From: Nageia nagi
Lineage: Eukaryota > Pinophyta
NCBI GenBank assembly: GCA_050084985.1
Contig: JBITNC010000001.1
Location: 159,216,001 to 159,280,000 of the forward strand
DNA: 64,000 nt
Direction of reading: 5' to 3'
The notes under the pieces are model-generated. The model did no database searches. It saw only the letters and a list, made by a program, of their open reading frames with translations, and had not been told where the DNA came from. The position numbers were made by a program, and so were the translations under genes. Below are positions 23,091-35,717 of this stretch, piece by piece (position 1 is the first letter of the stretch; the number at the start of each line of letters is the position of its first letter).

Positions 23091-25900
23091 CTAAAAATAT
23101 TCAATAATACTCCCATTTGACATAATGTCTACACTTGGTTTAGATGAAATCCCACCCACTTCTAATAGTGATGCAAAACTTAGTAGTAATGAAGGTGTAA
23201 CAAGATGTACTTCCATAAAATTAAAGAGCATTTTATCATATTTTAAACAACCAAAAAATATGAAGTAACCAACCTTCTTCATAGAAGTTACATTCACTTT
23301 AAATATGTGTTCCAAGTTATTTGTAAATTGTATTGTCTAATTAATATAGTTTTCAATGTGTTAAAAGTAGGAATAAATTTTTACAAAAAATACACCGAAT
23401 ATGACTCCACTTCAAGAAGATATTTCTAATGATGAAATGTTGGATGAATTTTAACTAGAAATTACTTCCAATAAACAAGAACCTACTAACAAGAGTAATG
23501 ATAATCAAACAGGATCTCAAGAACCCATAAATAGTAATAGGTCATCCAATATAATGAGAAAAAGTAAATGGATTGTAGGTAGAACATTTTAGGATGAATG
23601 GGTAGGAACATATCCTTTAATATAACATGTACAACATGAAAATAGTTTGATAGAACTAACTGAATGCATATGCATATGTTGTAGTTTGGAATTAAAAAAA
23701 GAAACAAAATGCAACTAAAAAAAGATACAATTCAAAAATATTATGGGGAAAATATGAGTATGAAGAAGTAGATGGTAAATGAATAAGGGTTATTAAGCAT
23801 AAAGCTAAAATAGAATGCCTTTATCTTAAATATCAAGAGATGTATGAAAATAAGATGAAGAGAAGGAATACAATTTCTAAAAAAGGTGGAACAACAAATC
23901 AACATATGGATAAAGCAAATCAGAAAAATCTAATTGCTAAGACTATACAATTTTATGCTATATTTTAAATTTTAAAAAATGGAAAGCCTATTTATGATAT
24001 TTCATTATATAAATAATTCTTGCATTTTGTTGGTATACAAATTTTTAAATTACCACAATACCATTGGTCTGAAAGTAGCGCATGGGATATTGAAAATAAT
24101 TTTGTAACCACTCAGATACAAGGTTTGTGAGAAAAAGTAAGAGATGCAAAATTTATTTCATTATCTCTGGATGAAGTTATGACTGTTGAACATAAATCTT
24201 AGGTTTTCTTAAATGTTTACACCTTTTAAGAATCTAAACACATGATACAACCTCACTTGCTAGCAATAAAAAAAAATTATAAAGTTATAATGTTGAAAAT
24301 TTATGTAATCTCATTGTTAGTTGTCTAAAGGACATAGCAGGAATGGACAATTATGACATAGCTACCAAGTTGATATGTGTAGGAGCTGATGGTGCATTTG
24401 TAATGAAAGGAAACAAGAATGGAATTTGTGTTAAGATTCAAAATAACCATGCATCATATATAATAACAATTCATTGCATGGTGCATATAATGAATCTTTC
24501 TTATAAAATAGTTAGCAATTTTTAAATTGTTACTAAGGTGGAAGAATTGGCTCATGATATATATTCTTATTTTGTACATAGTTTGAAAAGGATTTTATAG
24601 TTTTAATAATTTGCTAAGGGGTTAAAGGATGATAAAATATGCTTAACGATGTTGATACCAGATGGATTTCTTTGTATCTTTTTGCACTAAGAGGATGAGA
24701 AGAATATATTTAATTAAGTAGGTATATATGGTAAAATTGAAAAAAAGTTGATAAAGCAAAAGATTTATTGTACATGGTAACTAATATTAAAAATTTACTC
24801 ACTTTATGTGGAATTCTACTAATGTTGAAGGAAATACACAATGTGATAAAAATAATTCAAACAAGACACACACACACACACACACACAGAGTTAATTTTG
24901 TAAGGGAAAGAAAACACACTTGTCTTATTATAGATAATTTGTATCTTGGAAAAGATAACTTTATGGATGATACATTTGAGGCATGACAATCTATCATTTA
25001 TTTGAAATGTCTAAAAAGCTTCTTGAAATTTGATCTCATGGGTAACCTTTGTATATATGTTCATGATAAATTGATTCTAATGCACTATTATTATAAGAGA
25101 GATGATATTTATGCTAAGGGTTTAGAAGAACTACATGTAGCATCATAATTGTTTGATCATATTATTTCTGATGTAAGAAGAAAATTAAAAAAGGTATCAA
25201 AAAAATATAAGGTGAAATAAGAGATCAATTTAGCAAGGATGATTTGGTGGAGTCCATGAGTATTGTTCACCTATATTTTTGCTCAAATAATAGTAATTGC
25301 ATGAGTTCAATATATAAAAAATACATGAGTAATCTTATTAAGTAATTTTATCAATATGTTGACATTAATAGTCTAAAAATTCCTAGTATTTTGAAAAAAT
25401 AGTTAGATAAATCTAACCAATTCGATGTCACTATGTATGAACGATACAAGCAGTTGAATGAACCAAATGAAAATGACTCAATAGTATGATTATGGAGTAG
25501 ATTATATTTGAGTATAATACCCCAAACATAAATAAAAAATATTTTCAACTATACAAATTATGTCAGATAATGATTTTAGGATCCGTTGCAGATGAATGAG
25601 TTTTCAGGGCATTGGTTTATATGAAATCAAAAGTTCATAATAGATTGGACAAGAATTTAAAAATATATTTAATAAATTATATCTCTAAATATGCCTTAAA
25701 TAATTTTCTATATGATAGGTCTATTACTACATGGAATTCAATTGCAAATAGGAGAGGAGCTTGAAAGATAGAATTTATTGAATATACTGAAAAATATGGA
25801 AATGAAAGTAATTCACAAATATGAGTTCTACCAACAAATTGTTAAAAAGGGATTATTTTAGATGCAAAAAAGTGATGAAGATGAATAAAGTGAAGATGTG
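23091..25900 (+). pseudogene. hAT-family (ZNF862/KIAA1586-like) transposase
   Basis: Decayed plus-strand frames give, in order: a BED/TTF-like region with DEWVGTYPLI and CICICC (23590-23690); NGKPIYDISLYK (about 23980); HWSESSAWDIE (24062-24095); the first catalytic-region motif SLDEVMTVEHKS (24160-24200); AGMDNYDIATKLICVGADGA (24340-24400), which holds the second Asp; and HCMVHIMNLSYKIVSNF (24473-24523). The C-terminal part follows, with FMKSKVHNRLDKNLK and TTWNSIANRRGA (25615-25765). This order matches the plant cut-and-paste transposases annotated 'zinc finger protein 862-like'. Stops and frameshifts occur throughout. Degenerate repeats lie on both sides (22740-23085, 26185-26495). Confident of superfamily, not of the element's ends. 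Confidence 0.8.
24866..24888. repeat. (AC)n microsatellite
   Basis: Eleven and a half uninterrupted AC units inside the hAT pseudogene. Confidence 0.95.
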
Positions 25901-26184
25901 TAATTTTCTTTTAGTTTTGTTAAATTAAGCATTGATATAACATGCTTTAATTTCAAAGTGCTTGAAAGGATATATGATCATATTTGATATTTCTAAATCT
26001 CAATTTTTTGTGTAATGTGTAATTTGAACCATTATTTTTCTATATAAATTATTCTATTTTTCTTTAATTTCAAATTGTTTGAAACTATTTATGATATTAT
26101 TAGCTATTTCTAAATCTCAAGTTTCTCATATTCTATTATGATTTAATCTTAAACTACTTGAAAATATTATAAACTATATATGAT

Positions 26185-26495
26185 ATTATAAATAGTATCT
26201 CTAGTCAGAGTAGTTGCAAGTAGTTGTAGCTAGGTTGGTTGCATGTAGTTGCAATCGGGTTAGTTGCAAGTGATTGCAACTAGGCTGGGAGTAAAGAGTT
26301 GTAGCTAGGTCAGGTGTAAATTATTGTAGCCAGATTAGATTTATATATATTCATATGACCCAATTTCAATAACTTGCACCTAACCTTAATGCAATAACTT
26401 GTACCCAACCTAACTGCAACTATTTGCTATATATGCAACTGAATTGGCTACAACTCCTTACTCCCAACCCAATTGCATGTATTTCTAGTTTGTTT
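26185..26495. repeat. Foldback array of TTGCAACTAGGTTGGG-like units
   Basis: 26185-26340 holds about seven direct, diverged units ('gttgtagctaggttggttgca', 'attgcaactaggctgggagt'). 26355-26490 holds about five of the complement ('aacttgcacctaacctta', 'acttgtacccaacctaactg'). The two halves form a long imperfect inverted repeat. Related units lie upstream of the hAT gene (22740-23085). Confidence 0.65.
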
Positions 26496-26969
26496 GGAAC
26501 AAGATTAGTAACCAAAATGAGCAGTTGTATTATGCATTTCAATTTAGTTAACAATTTATACATTTTATAACATCACAAGTTGATTAGCTACAAAAAAAGT
26601 ATTACAATTTAGTTAACAAAATTGAAAATTGATATAATGTTATCTATCTATATTGATAAAAGTTTTTCTTACAAAATGGAAAACTACATTAGATAACATA
26701 TCATAAGTGTTATCTATATCATGACAATTAAGTTTACAAGCATTTTATTCTAGGTTGTACAATGTATAATAAGTGAAAAAGGAAAATAATATCAAAACTA
26801 TAATAGACTAAAGAATAAATAATTAAAATTATAAATATACACATAATACAAATTGATATAATTATATCTATATATATTGATAAAATTCTTTCATATAAAA
26901 TGGCAAGCCTCCCATATTTCCAAAATGTCATAAGGTCACTAAAATAATTAAGAACATAAGGGTCCCACT

Positions 26970-28760
26970 TCAAGTTGGTAGTTGTTGCTATGAAGCAAAT
27001 GCTTTTGCATGCTCTTGAGTTTCTCTCTCAAACACATTCTTCTTTTTTGGATCCTTGGCAACAAATTTTATTTTCAAAAGAAGATCATGCTCTTCCTTCA
27101 CTAGGTCAATAGTATCCTTTGGTACACCAAGTCCAAAATTCATACGAGGAAAAGTAACTTGGATATCAACTTTGAAATTCTCATGATGACTTGTTTCCTA
27201 TGCTTTTAGGTTGGGTGGAGTTATACTCCCTCTCACTCTTTTTTATTTTGGTGGTGGTGGTAAGAAAGTTTTACCCTATTTCTATGGTGTGTTGGGCTTA
27301 CAGGTTGTTTTAAAAAAGAATAACAATTTATTCAAAGACTCCAAACATTTAAAATAATTGAGATATAAATTAACCAAATCAATTAAAATTTCATACCACA
27401 TGTTTGAGATGATAGTGGACTTGGATTGGCTAGAATATTTTACCCTCAGATGAATGCCAACATAGTTACATTGTGAATCATTATTTCAGCTATTGAATTT
27501 GCATCAAGGAATTTTAATCGTTAAACTAAAATGCTTTTCATGGATAAATGTTTCAACTATTTTAATTTTTTACCTTCTTTATCCTACATAAGAATTGATT
27601 ACAATTGTTATTCACCAGGTCAGTAAGATTCCTCATCAACATTCTTCTCTTCTATCTCATAATCAATTACATGAAATTGTCTAGCAATCTTTTGAAATTT
27701 TTGAGATTCAACATGAGTAGTAGGAGCTTTAGATGCTATGCCAAATTATCTTTGAACTTCTTGTGGTCATTTTTCTCTCATAGCAGCATCCCTTCTATCC
27801 TTCACTTCATCAAATTTTTTTAGAAATAAAATGCGTAAATAGTTAAAAGTTTAAAAATAGATAAACTTAAAAGTTACAAAATTTGTTTAAAATTGGAAGC
27901 AACTAACCTATAGCTATACATGAGAAAAACCTATCTTTACTATCATTGGATTGTGTGATGTAGGTGTTGGTGATTGCTTCAAATCAAATAATGCTTTATA
28001 GTCTAGGGAAAGAATGAAATTAGTTAAATGTATCTTACCCATGCTTGTTATTTTTATTTGAATCAACTCATAGTTAATTGTAGCTGAAATATAGGTTGAC
28101 CAATCAAATTGAGTCCCATTAAAGGAATGCATGAGATACGATAATGCCCAAAAAGGCATATTGGCTATTCTTCCCTAAAGAATCATTCTAGACATAAAGA
28201 ACTCACAAAAATCCCTAAGAAATTCATTCTCCATAGAAGACATTAGAAGTCCTCTTTTTATCTTCTAGGAAATCACTATAGATTAATCAAAAAAATTGTG
28301 AATAAATATAAAGAATTATTTTAATGAAATCAACTATTAAGAACAAACTACAAGTGAAAAAAATATTTATGCCTTGTAAGAAATTTGTATTCACTTTGAA
28401 AGCTCCTCAAGATACCATTTATCATTGTTACCCAAATGCACAAGCTTCGCTCCTTGAAATGGTAAGTTTAGTAAACATGCTATATCATCTAGGTTGAAGG
28501 AGAAAGTAAAATTACTCTTCTTTTATGTCATAGTTAAAAAATTGGTGTTAACATTGTATCTTTTGAGAATATTTTCCAATGGTGCATTCTCAGTAGGAAG
28601 CTTGGGCATGTAGATCAATCCATGTAAGCTTGAATCATACATGTATTTCTTACTTGATTAGTCTATTTGATCTAGTATAAGAATCAAATTGCTATTTAGG
28701 TAAGAATTGAATTCAACACTCTTTTTCCTACCTCTTGATCCATTGTACCTACTTTCAATT
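26970..28760 (-). pseudogene. Unrecognised gene remnant, possibly plant transposon-protein type
   Basis: Three minus-strand coding-like blocks. The first (28760-28380) includes FSFNLDDIACLLNLPFQGAK and LVHLGNNDKWYLEELSK. The second (28250-27905) includes ANMPFWALSYLMHSFNGTQF followed by DWSTYISATINYELI. The third (27300-26970) includes TFPRMNFGLGVPKDTIDLVK and a Lys/Glu-rich end. Stops are few and sit between rather than within conserved-looking runs, and AT-rich gaps between blocks could be introns. The first two blocks resemble, loosely, the N-terminal 'plant mobile / putative plant transposon protein' domains that accompany transposons; I am not sure of this. It sits between the repeat arrays 26185-26495 and 28975-29510. 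Confidence 0.4.
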
Positions 28761-28974
28761 GCCTAATTATTTGATCTTATATTCCCTTTTGATTATGTAA
28801 TTAATCTTTAACCTACGGTTAACACATTCCTCTTTGCAAACAACTCTATTCTCCCTTCTAAATACATTATAATGAATTGCTAAATAATCAAAAGTGTATA
28901 TATAGAGGTGGCATTAATGATAGATTTTATTCATACACATAGAATCATTGTATTCGCATGGTTGTATGTAATAG

Positions 28975-29510
28975 TTAATGCCCTTAGTTGCATTAGAAAG
29001 GTTTGTGAAGGGTGTATATCAAATGCAACTAGGACAAATGCATTCTAAATGCAATTGGTCTAGTTGCACACCAAATACAATCATCTTGGTTGCATTCAAA
29101 AAGCACTCAAGTTGGATGCACTTAGAATGTAACCATGTTAGTTTCTTTTCAAATGCATATGACCTGAATGCATTCGACCTAGTTGCAGTCAGAATACACT
29201 TGACCCAGATGCATTCAAAATGTAATTGAGTGAAATACATTCAATTTGCAACCAAATTAGATGCATTTAGAATGAAATCAAGCTAGATGCATTTCAAATG
29301 CATCCAATCCTATTACATTCTAAATGTATCTGGGTGGAATGCATTCAAAATATAACTAAGCTAGATGCACTTGGTCTGTAGTAGACCTGGTTGCATTCAA
29401 AATACATCCAAAGTGATTGCATTTAGAATGCATCCATGTCGATTGCATTTTTAATGCATTTGGCTCAATTACAAATCAAATGCATCTGATATGGTTGCAT
29501 ACCATTTTCC
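28975..29510. repeat. Degenerate array of TTGCATTCAAAATGCATC-like units
   Basis: Roughly 25 diverged copies of an 18-24 bp unit built on aaatgcattt / gaatgcattc, which is itself palindromic, so both strands show open frames over 220 bp or more (28978-29229 plus, 29019-29240 minus). Those frames are repeat artefacts, not genes. The array lies just upstream of the unrecognised minus-strand gene. Confidence 0.75.
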
Positions 29511-29615
29511 AAATTTTTACATTTATTATCATTTGTATATGTAAAATGTCTTATCCACGTGTAATATGTCTCTTCCACAAATGATATGTCTCTTACATGT
29601 GCGAAATATATTATC

Positions 29616-30104
29616 TGTTAGAATTTGTAATGAAATATTGTGAATATCTAGACTCCTTGTAAATTCAATTAATCACTTAAAGGTATGTAGATACCTTAAG
29701 TGATTAATAGAATTCTTTAATATGTAGACTTTGACTTTACCAAAGGAGTTAGTTGGTAGGTTGAAGTTTGGTGGTACATTTAATGTAACCCTAACCTTAC
29801 CCTTGGGTTAAAGGAAGGTTAGGGAGGTGCTCTCAACCTATAAATAGAGGGCCTCTCCTCATGTAAATATATCTAAGTTTTGAGTAAGATTACTCTACTT
29901 GGTTGTGTAGGAGAGAGCTAGAGAATAGTTGTAAGAGAGACATAGATTTGAGAATAAGAGAACTAGTTGTGGATGTACTCCCAAGGAGGGAGGAACCACA
30001 TTATATTGATGTGTTATCTTGAGTGATTGTGTTATCTTGTGTACACTTGAGTTTCCTAGTCTAAGGTCCTAAAGGATTTGTTTAGATCTAGTTCAAATCC
30101 TTCA
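29616..30104 (+). mobile_element. Solo LTR, family C
   Basis: A 489-bp LTR, tgttagaattt ... aatccttca, flanked by the 5-bp target duplication ttatc (29611-29615, 30105-30109). No internal region or PBS follows, so it is a solo LTR left by LTR-LTR recombination. It has a TATA box (ctataaatag, about 29838-29848). The same family is present in the opposite orientation at 49895-50418. Confidence 0.92.
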
Positions 30105-30274
30105 TTATCTTCTATCAAAATTTAGCATGTTTTTTAGTTTGAATTACAAGTCCACCATGAGACCCTTTTATCAAACATTGATGCACCATTCATTTTAATG
30201 CATCATTTGATTCATTTCTAGGTAGTGCTTAGTAAAAAATGATCTAAAGGTAAAGTAACTAGATCTTTTCAACA

Positions 30275-30541
30275 TGTTTGGGGATAGAGTTTCAAATATT
30301 GATTAAGATTATTTTGAAAAACTATATAGAATAGGAAGAAATTATTTGTACATAAAACATATCGAGGTTTCTAACCATTTCAATTAGATATGGTCGGAAG
30401 CCAACATGTAATATTTTTATGGTTTTATTTTAATTCAAAATTTTTTTAATCATATTATATATTACATTTCTGATTCTTTTTACTTAATTAATTTGCATGA
30501 AAATATAATCAAATTTTCTTTTGAAACTCTATTCCCAAACA
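30275..30541. mobile_element. 267-bp MITE
   Basis: Terminal inverted repeats of 22 bp with one mismatch: tgtttggggatagagtttca at left and the complement of tgtttgggaatagagtttca at right. The interior is AT-rich and non-coding. The TGTTTGGGA-type ends resemble hAT- or Harbinger-derived MITEs. No target duplication was confirmed. Confidence 0.6.
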
Positions 30542-30544
30542 CTC

Positions 30545-32099
30545 CCCATTGTTGGTTCATTCTTGACTTCCATGCAAGTACAAAGGATGTCTTCATTAGT
30601 GTCCATGATTACAACAACCTAAGGAGACATATTCCATAGTGGAAATAATTACAACAAACATGTTGTAGTTTTCAATCATATTTTTAATACTATAGCCTAC
30701 TAAGCTTGATCATGATCAGGATGTTAGTTTCCACTTTTCCCTTGCACCTAAATCTCATGAAGTTTTGAGTGCATCCAAGAGACACCATCCATGATGGAAA
30801 GACTACTTTGTACTCAAATTTCAATCATTCGATGTGTATATAAATTTTTATATTCTAATTGGTTCTTTATTTCAAAAATTTACTATGATTTTTAAAATTA
30901 TTTTTTTGCCAATTTTTTACATCTATTTTCAAAAACTATTCAAAAGTCACCTACCAATTTACATTTTTTTTAGAACTTTATCATTAATTCAAATAAGGTT
31001 TCATATAAATTCACCAATAATTTATAGGTACATTTTATATGAGGGGTCTTAAAATTTTTCTTGATGGCATATCCTCCTACTTTTTACTGTTGAGACACTT
31101 TCTTTGGAATCTTCATTCTACTTCTTCTCTAAGAATGAAATCCTAGTTGTACTTACATTCATAACTTGCTACAAAAATCATAAGTTTGGAAAGAATTTAA
31201 GTTAGACTCAATCCCTTAGTCCTTTCTCTACAACAAAAAGAAAGCATGCAATGAAGGTTAACTAAAAAATGAATTATATAGATTTGGAAAGAAAATCAAT
31301 AATGGAAAATTGTACATAGTTTTAATTTTTGTAGGTGCAACAATGATCTAAATATCACATATTTTGATTACTAGCAATGTAAAATTTAGTATTTTGGATA
31401 TCAATGAACTTCATAATCTGATTTAAAACTTATTCATTATCTAAGTTTAGAATGAAATGTATATGTGTTATGTTTATGGCTTCTTTCATGCTAATAGTGT
31501 GTTTTGTTTCTTTTGAGTGTGTTTATTTATTTTTTATTTTACAACAAAGTTAACGCCTATAAAAAATAGACATGAAGCTTTTGAGCTCCAAAATTATGCG
31601 ATAATAAGAATGCAAGTTTTCTTTAGAAAAGTGTGTTGAGAATAGGGGATGTGATCCAAAAAAGTGTTGTTTCATCTCATCATGCTAAGTTTCTTTCAGT
31701 AACTTCACAAAAATGAAATAATTTCTCAATTAAATATATCCATAAAACTTCAATTCGAAATCGATAAACTAAATGATGAATTAAAATCTCATCAAATGAA
31801 ATAAATTATATTATACAAACATGTGAAAAATCACCTTCAAAAAGAAAATAAATAAATGCTACTATTATTAAAATAACATTAGAATACATGACATTCATAA
31901 AATTTGAAAAAAATAGAAGGAAGGAAAGCTTATGTTTCAAATTTTATCAATGCTATGTTTAGGAAATTTTTGTTTTTAGGAATAGCCTTTTTTTTAATTT
32001 TTTCTTTAATTTTGGAATAGCCATTTTTACTATATGCACTTCTATGGGAATAGGCAAATTTGTAATCAAACATGAATCATAATAGCCATTTTTTCTATA
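30545..32099. other. No recognised gene
   Basis: AT-rich sequence up to the right edge of the 14-kb block. Repeated 'ggaatagcc' words occur at 31978-32080 and also near 18378 at the left edge, but no frame or clear element was recognised. Confidence 0.5.
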
Positions 32100-32129
32100 A
32101 TTAGGAATTATAAATTTTTATTAAAATGA

Positions 32130-35100
32130 ACTATGATACACATACCTATAAATATTTTACAAAGTCTTTCCCACACCAAAATGACTAGCAATATGAGATG
32201 AATGAAATTCCTAAATTAATTGAACTTGCTATCCTTCTAAAATATAAAGTAAATTAAGCTTGTACAAAATTCCATCCTTCATATGAAATTTAGTTTCCTC
32301 CTCACACGTAGGTGATTGGTTTCAATTTTAGATAAACCTCCTTAAAGTATGCATCTTACACATACATTCTTGAGTATGCTTCATTAATAAAAGTATCAAA
32401 ATTCATAACAATGCTCAAACATGAAACCTGCTGGTCATCAATGGGTGGTTTGGATAATGTACATCTGTAATTTTGTTTATGTTACCCTTCTTGTATTTTA
32501 TTATAAGATGAAATTATTGTAAAAATCCCATCCAGCAAAAATTTTAAGCTTGTTGCAACTTGGATTGAGTTTACAAACATTGTAATGGTTGATGGTAAGT
32601 TTGAATAATATTTTCTTTGCCCATCAGGTAGTGCTTCCACTTCTTTGCAACTTGTACTAGAGAAAATAACTCTTTTTCATAGGTAGGATAACTCATCTTA
32701 ACTCCACTAAACTTCTCTAAATGATAACATACATATTTTCTTCCTTGCATCAAGACTTCCACCATGGCATACTCACTTGCATAAGTCTCGACTTAAAATA
32801 GTTGCTATAAATTTGGAAGTCCTAAAATAGGTGTAGTGACTATCTTTGGCTTTAAAGAGTCAAAAGATAATTATTTCTTATTACCCCACTAAAAAACTAA
32901 TATTTTATCGATAATATCATGCGATGGAGAAGAAATGTTAGGAAACACAAAAATAAATTTACTAAGGTATTGAATAACCCTTAAGAAACTTTGAGTCTCA
33001 GTTACATTATTGGGTCTAGGCCACTTAATAATGGCTATAACCTTCTCAAATCTATCTTAAGCTATCCTTCACCAATAAAATATCCCAAATACACAAAATA
33101 CTACTTGCCAAACTCACACTTGATTAATTTCAATAATATTTTTTCTTTTTTTAGATTATAGAATACTTGTTTAAGATGTTCTAAGTGTTCATCCTAGGAA
33201 TGACTGAAAATAAGAATATCATCCAAATACACAATAACAAAGGTATCAAGAAATGGTATGATAACTATATTCATTACTCACATGAATGTAGTCGGTGCAT
33301 TGCATAGGCCAAAAGGTAACATAAACCACTCAAATAAACCATGTATGGTCTTGAAAGTGGTATTCTAGATGTCATATTCTTTGATTCTCACTTGATGATA
33401 TCCACTCCTAAGATCCATTTTTGAAAAATACACTTCCCTTTACAAAAAATCCATAAGATCATCAATATGAGGTAATTGATATCTATTCTTATTGTAATCT
33501 TGTTTAATTTTAGATAATTGATACATATCCTCTAGGATCCATCCTTCTTCTGAATTAACACCACAAAAGATTCACATGGAGATGTGCTAGGTTTGATTAC
33601 CCCTTGATCCAAAAGCTACCAAATATGCTTCTTAATCTCATCACACTCTATATGGATTATTGATACAACCTAATATTTAGAATTAGAGAATCTAGCAGTA
33701 GTTGAATCTCATGTTCAATTTTCCATTTGGATGTTAAGCCTTTTGGTTCAATGAAAACTTCTTGAAACTCTTGCAAAAGGGTCTGCACTTGCATCTGCTA
33801 TAAACTATTCTTTATTGGTTCCATGAAGGTAGATGTTATCATACAATCAATCTTTACTTATGAACCAATAACATCTCCATCATATGGTCTAATGATTATG
33901 AAAATAAATCTCTTATTCTAGCTTTGATAAGTCTCTTTGCTTGTGTAGCTATAACCAACTTCATTCGCTTCTAGCTTTTATAAGCATTAACACTATAGCT
34001 TTTTCTTTCCTTACTTAGCCTATATTGATTCAATATTCTATAATAGATGGTATCTCTATGTCAAGAGGCACCATGTCAACAACTATCTCATTAAGGAAGT
34101 TTTTATTTACTACAAAGGTCAACTTACATTATTTGATGACTTGCAACTTCATATCTTTATGCACCCATCCTAACTGATATGGATGAGGATGGTTATAATT
34201 CTTCAATCCTAATGTGTTCAACAAGCATTCTCCAATGAGATCTACTTGTGAGCCCAGATCAAAGATTGAGCCAATTTCAATCTTCTTAGCTTGAATATCT
34301 AGATGGAAGAGTTGCATTTTCTTCTCCTCTTCATCTTCTTCCTTCTTACTATGCTCATCCTCCTTGTCAACCTTTTGAAATGATGCTACATAAGTAATAT
34401 CTTCATCTACCTTATATTTTTCATCTACACTTTCTGTCTTAGTTATTGTAATACTCTACTTCTTTGAAGTTTTCTTTCTATGGGGGTTCTTTTTTTGATG
34501 AAGCTTCCAACACTTGTTCTTAGTATAGCCATCCCTATTGTAATGCAAATAATGCTTATTGATTTCCTCTTTCTTGATACTATTTATCTTGTTTCCTTCT
34601 TTTGATTTTGCATTTCCCTTTTCTTAAGATTTCGCTTTATCATGGCCACCTTTCTTCTATTGATTTTGATTGGAGTGTTCACCCAACAGTTTCTTTCTTC
34701 CATGTACTATGCTTGCACACTTACTTAGTCCAAATATTTTGGATTAAACAACATAATAGATCATCTCATATGACTGTGAATTCCTCCAACATATTTGATC
34801 ACAATTTGTGAATCCTTCAAAGAAATACCCATTAAGGTAACTTACTTCCTAAATTTTGTGGTGTAGTCTTGGATAAATTGTTCTTTCTTCTAGCATAAGT
34901 ACTACCATTTAAAGAGTTTCTTATTGCAATGCCCCATTGAATAGAATTGATCCTTAAGTATTTTCATGAACTCATACCATGAAGAATTAGGTGGTTGATT
35001 TTCATGCCTAAGGGATTCAACATGTATTTCCCACAAAATTAAGGTATGACACCCTATTTTCAGTTTAACAAAAGAAATTTTATGAACATCTTCAACAACG
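32130..35100 (-). pseudogene. Ty3/gypsy gag-protease-RT-RNase H
   Basis: Minus-strand order: gag end with a decayed zinc knuckle (HYLHYNRDGYTKNKCWKLH, about 34560-34500), then the protease fold at 34317-34129 (IEIGSIFDLGSQVDLIGE then NTLGLKNYNHPHPYQLGW). RT spans about 33700-33050, including SGYHQVRIKEYDI, FEWFMLPFGLCNAPTTFM and the active-site YLDD at 33218-33229. RNase H follows at about 32780-32570 (YHLEKFSGVKMSYPTYEKEL). The start of integrase (SSHIASHFGVGK, about 32200) then breaks at RYVYH. The polyprotein continues at 18103. The protease D-S/T-G reads DLGS. Stops and frameshifts are scattered. It would encode the capsid and replication enzymes of the element; it is inactive. Confidence 0.88.
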
Positions 35101-35149
35101 TCATGAATTTGGAAATATATTTCTAATTATTTCAACTACTTGTTAAGCT

Positions 35150-35665
35150 TCTTAGCATCAACTTCACCATTACTTTTCATCAAACTAAAGGTTATTTCAA
35201 GAACTTAATATTTGGATTTTTCCATTCACCATAATATTTTTTAACATAATGAAACATTAGATCCAAAGTTTTATAATGTATAGATCTTAGATAGCTTATT
35301 TTTTTAATTTTCTATTGTTAAAGCTTTGTACTTGCACATCTTGTATATCATTTGATACAAGATATTATCTTGGAATTTTTATCAAACTAAAGGTCATTCC
35401 AAAAACTTACAATTTGGATTGTTTGATTTAATAGAAAATTTCTTATGAACCTTCTAATAAAAAAAATCTTGTGTTGATACTTTTTTCTTCATTAAACAAA
35501 AGGCCTTTTAAAAAAATAAAGATTTTGAGTTCCATTTACCACAAGATTTTCTTAACATAATGAAACTTTAGATCCATAGTTTCATAATGTATATAGTTAT
35601 TTTTTTCTATCTATTGTTAAAATTGTGTACTTGCAGACTTTAGTATCATTTGATACTATGTATTA
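35150..35665 (+). repeat. Diverged tandem duplication, about 310-bp period
   Basis: 35175-35365 and 35487-35665 share 'catcaaactaaagg', 'aacataatgaaac', 'ttagatccaaagttt' and end in gtatcatttgatac-like palindromic words. A partial third start lies at 35379. It lies upstream of the gypsy gag and could be remains of its leader or LTR. Confidence 0.6.
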
Positions 35666-35680
35666 TTCTATTCATTCTTT

Positions 35681-35717
<37 letters not shown>

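Larger units (their letters stand above)
18104..32125. mobile_element. 14-kb nested block splitting a gypsy element
   Basis: The gypsy frame leaves off at RYVYH (about 32130) and resumes at Y*PKMQEQ (about 18100), both minus. The flanks share tgtat (element strand) at the break, and the block ends are weakly inverted (catgatttttttt at left, complement of tcatagttcatttt at right). It contains a hAT transposase remnant, repeat arrays, an unrecognised gene remnant, a solo LTR and a MITE. It may be one large DNA transposon with later insertions, or several insertions in series. The split is firm; the identity of the outer element is not. Confidence 0.5.

Noticed and set aside
28978-29240. Overlapping plus and minus frames as genes
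   Set aside because: Both arise from the palindromic short-repeat array; residues simply repeat the unit.
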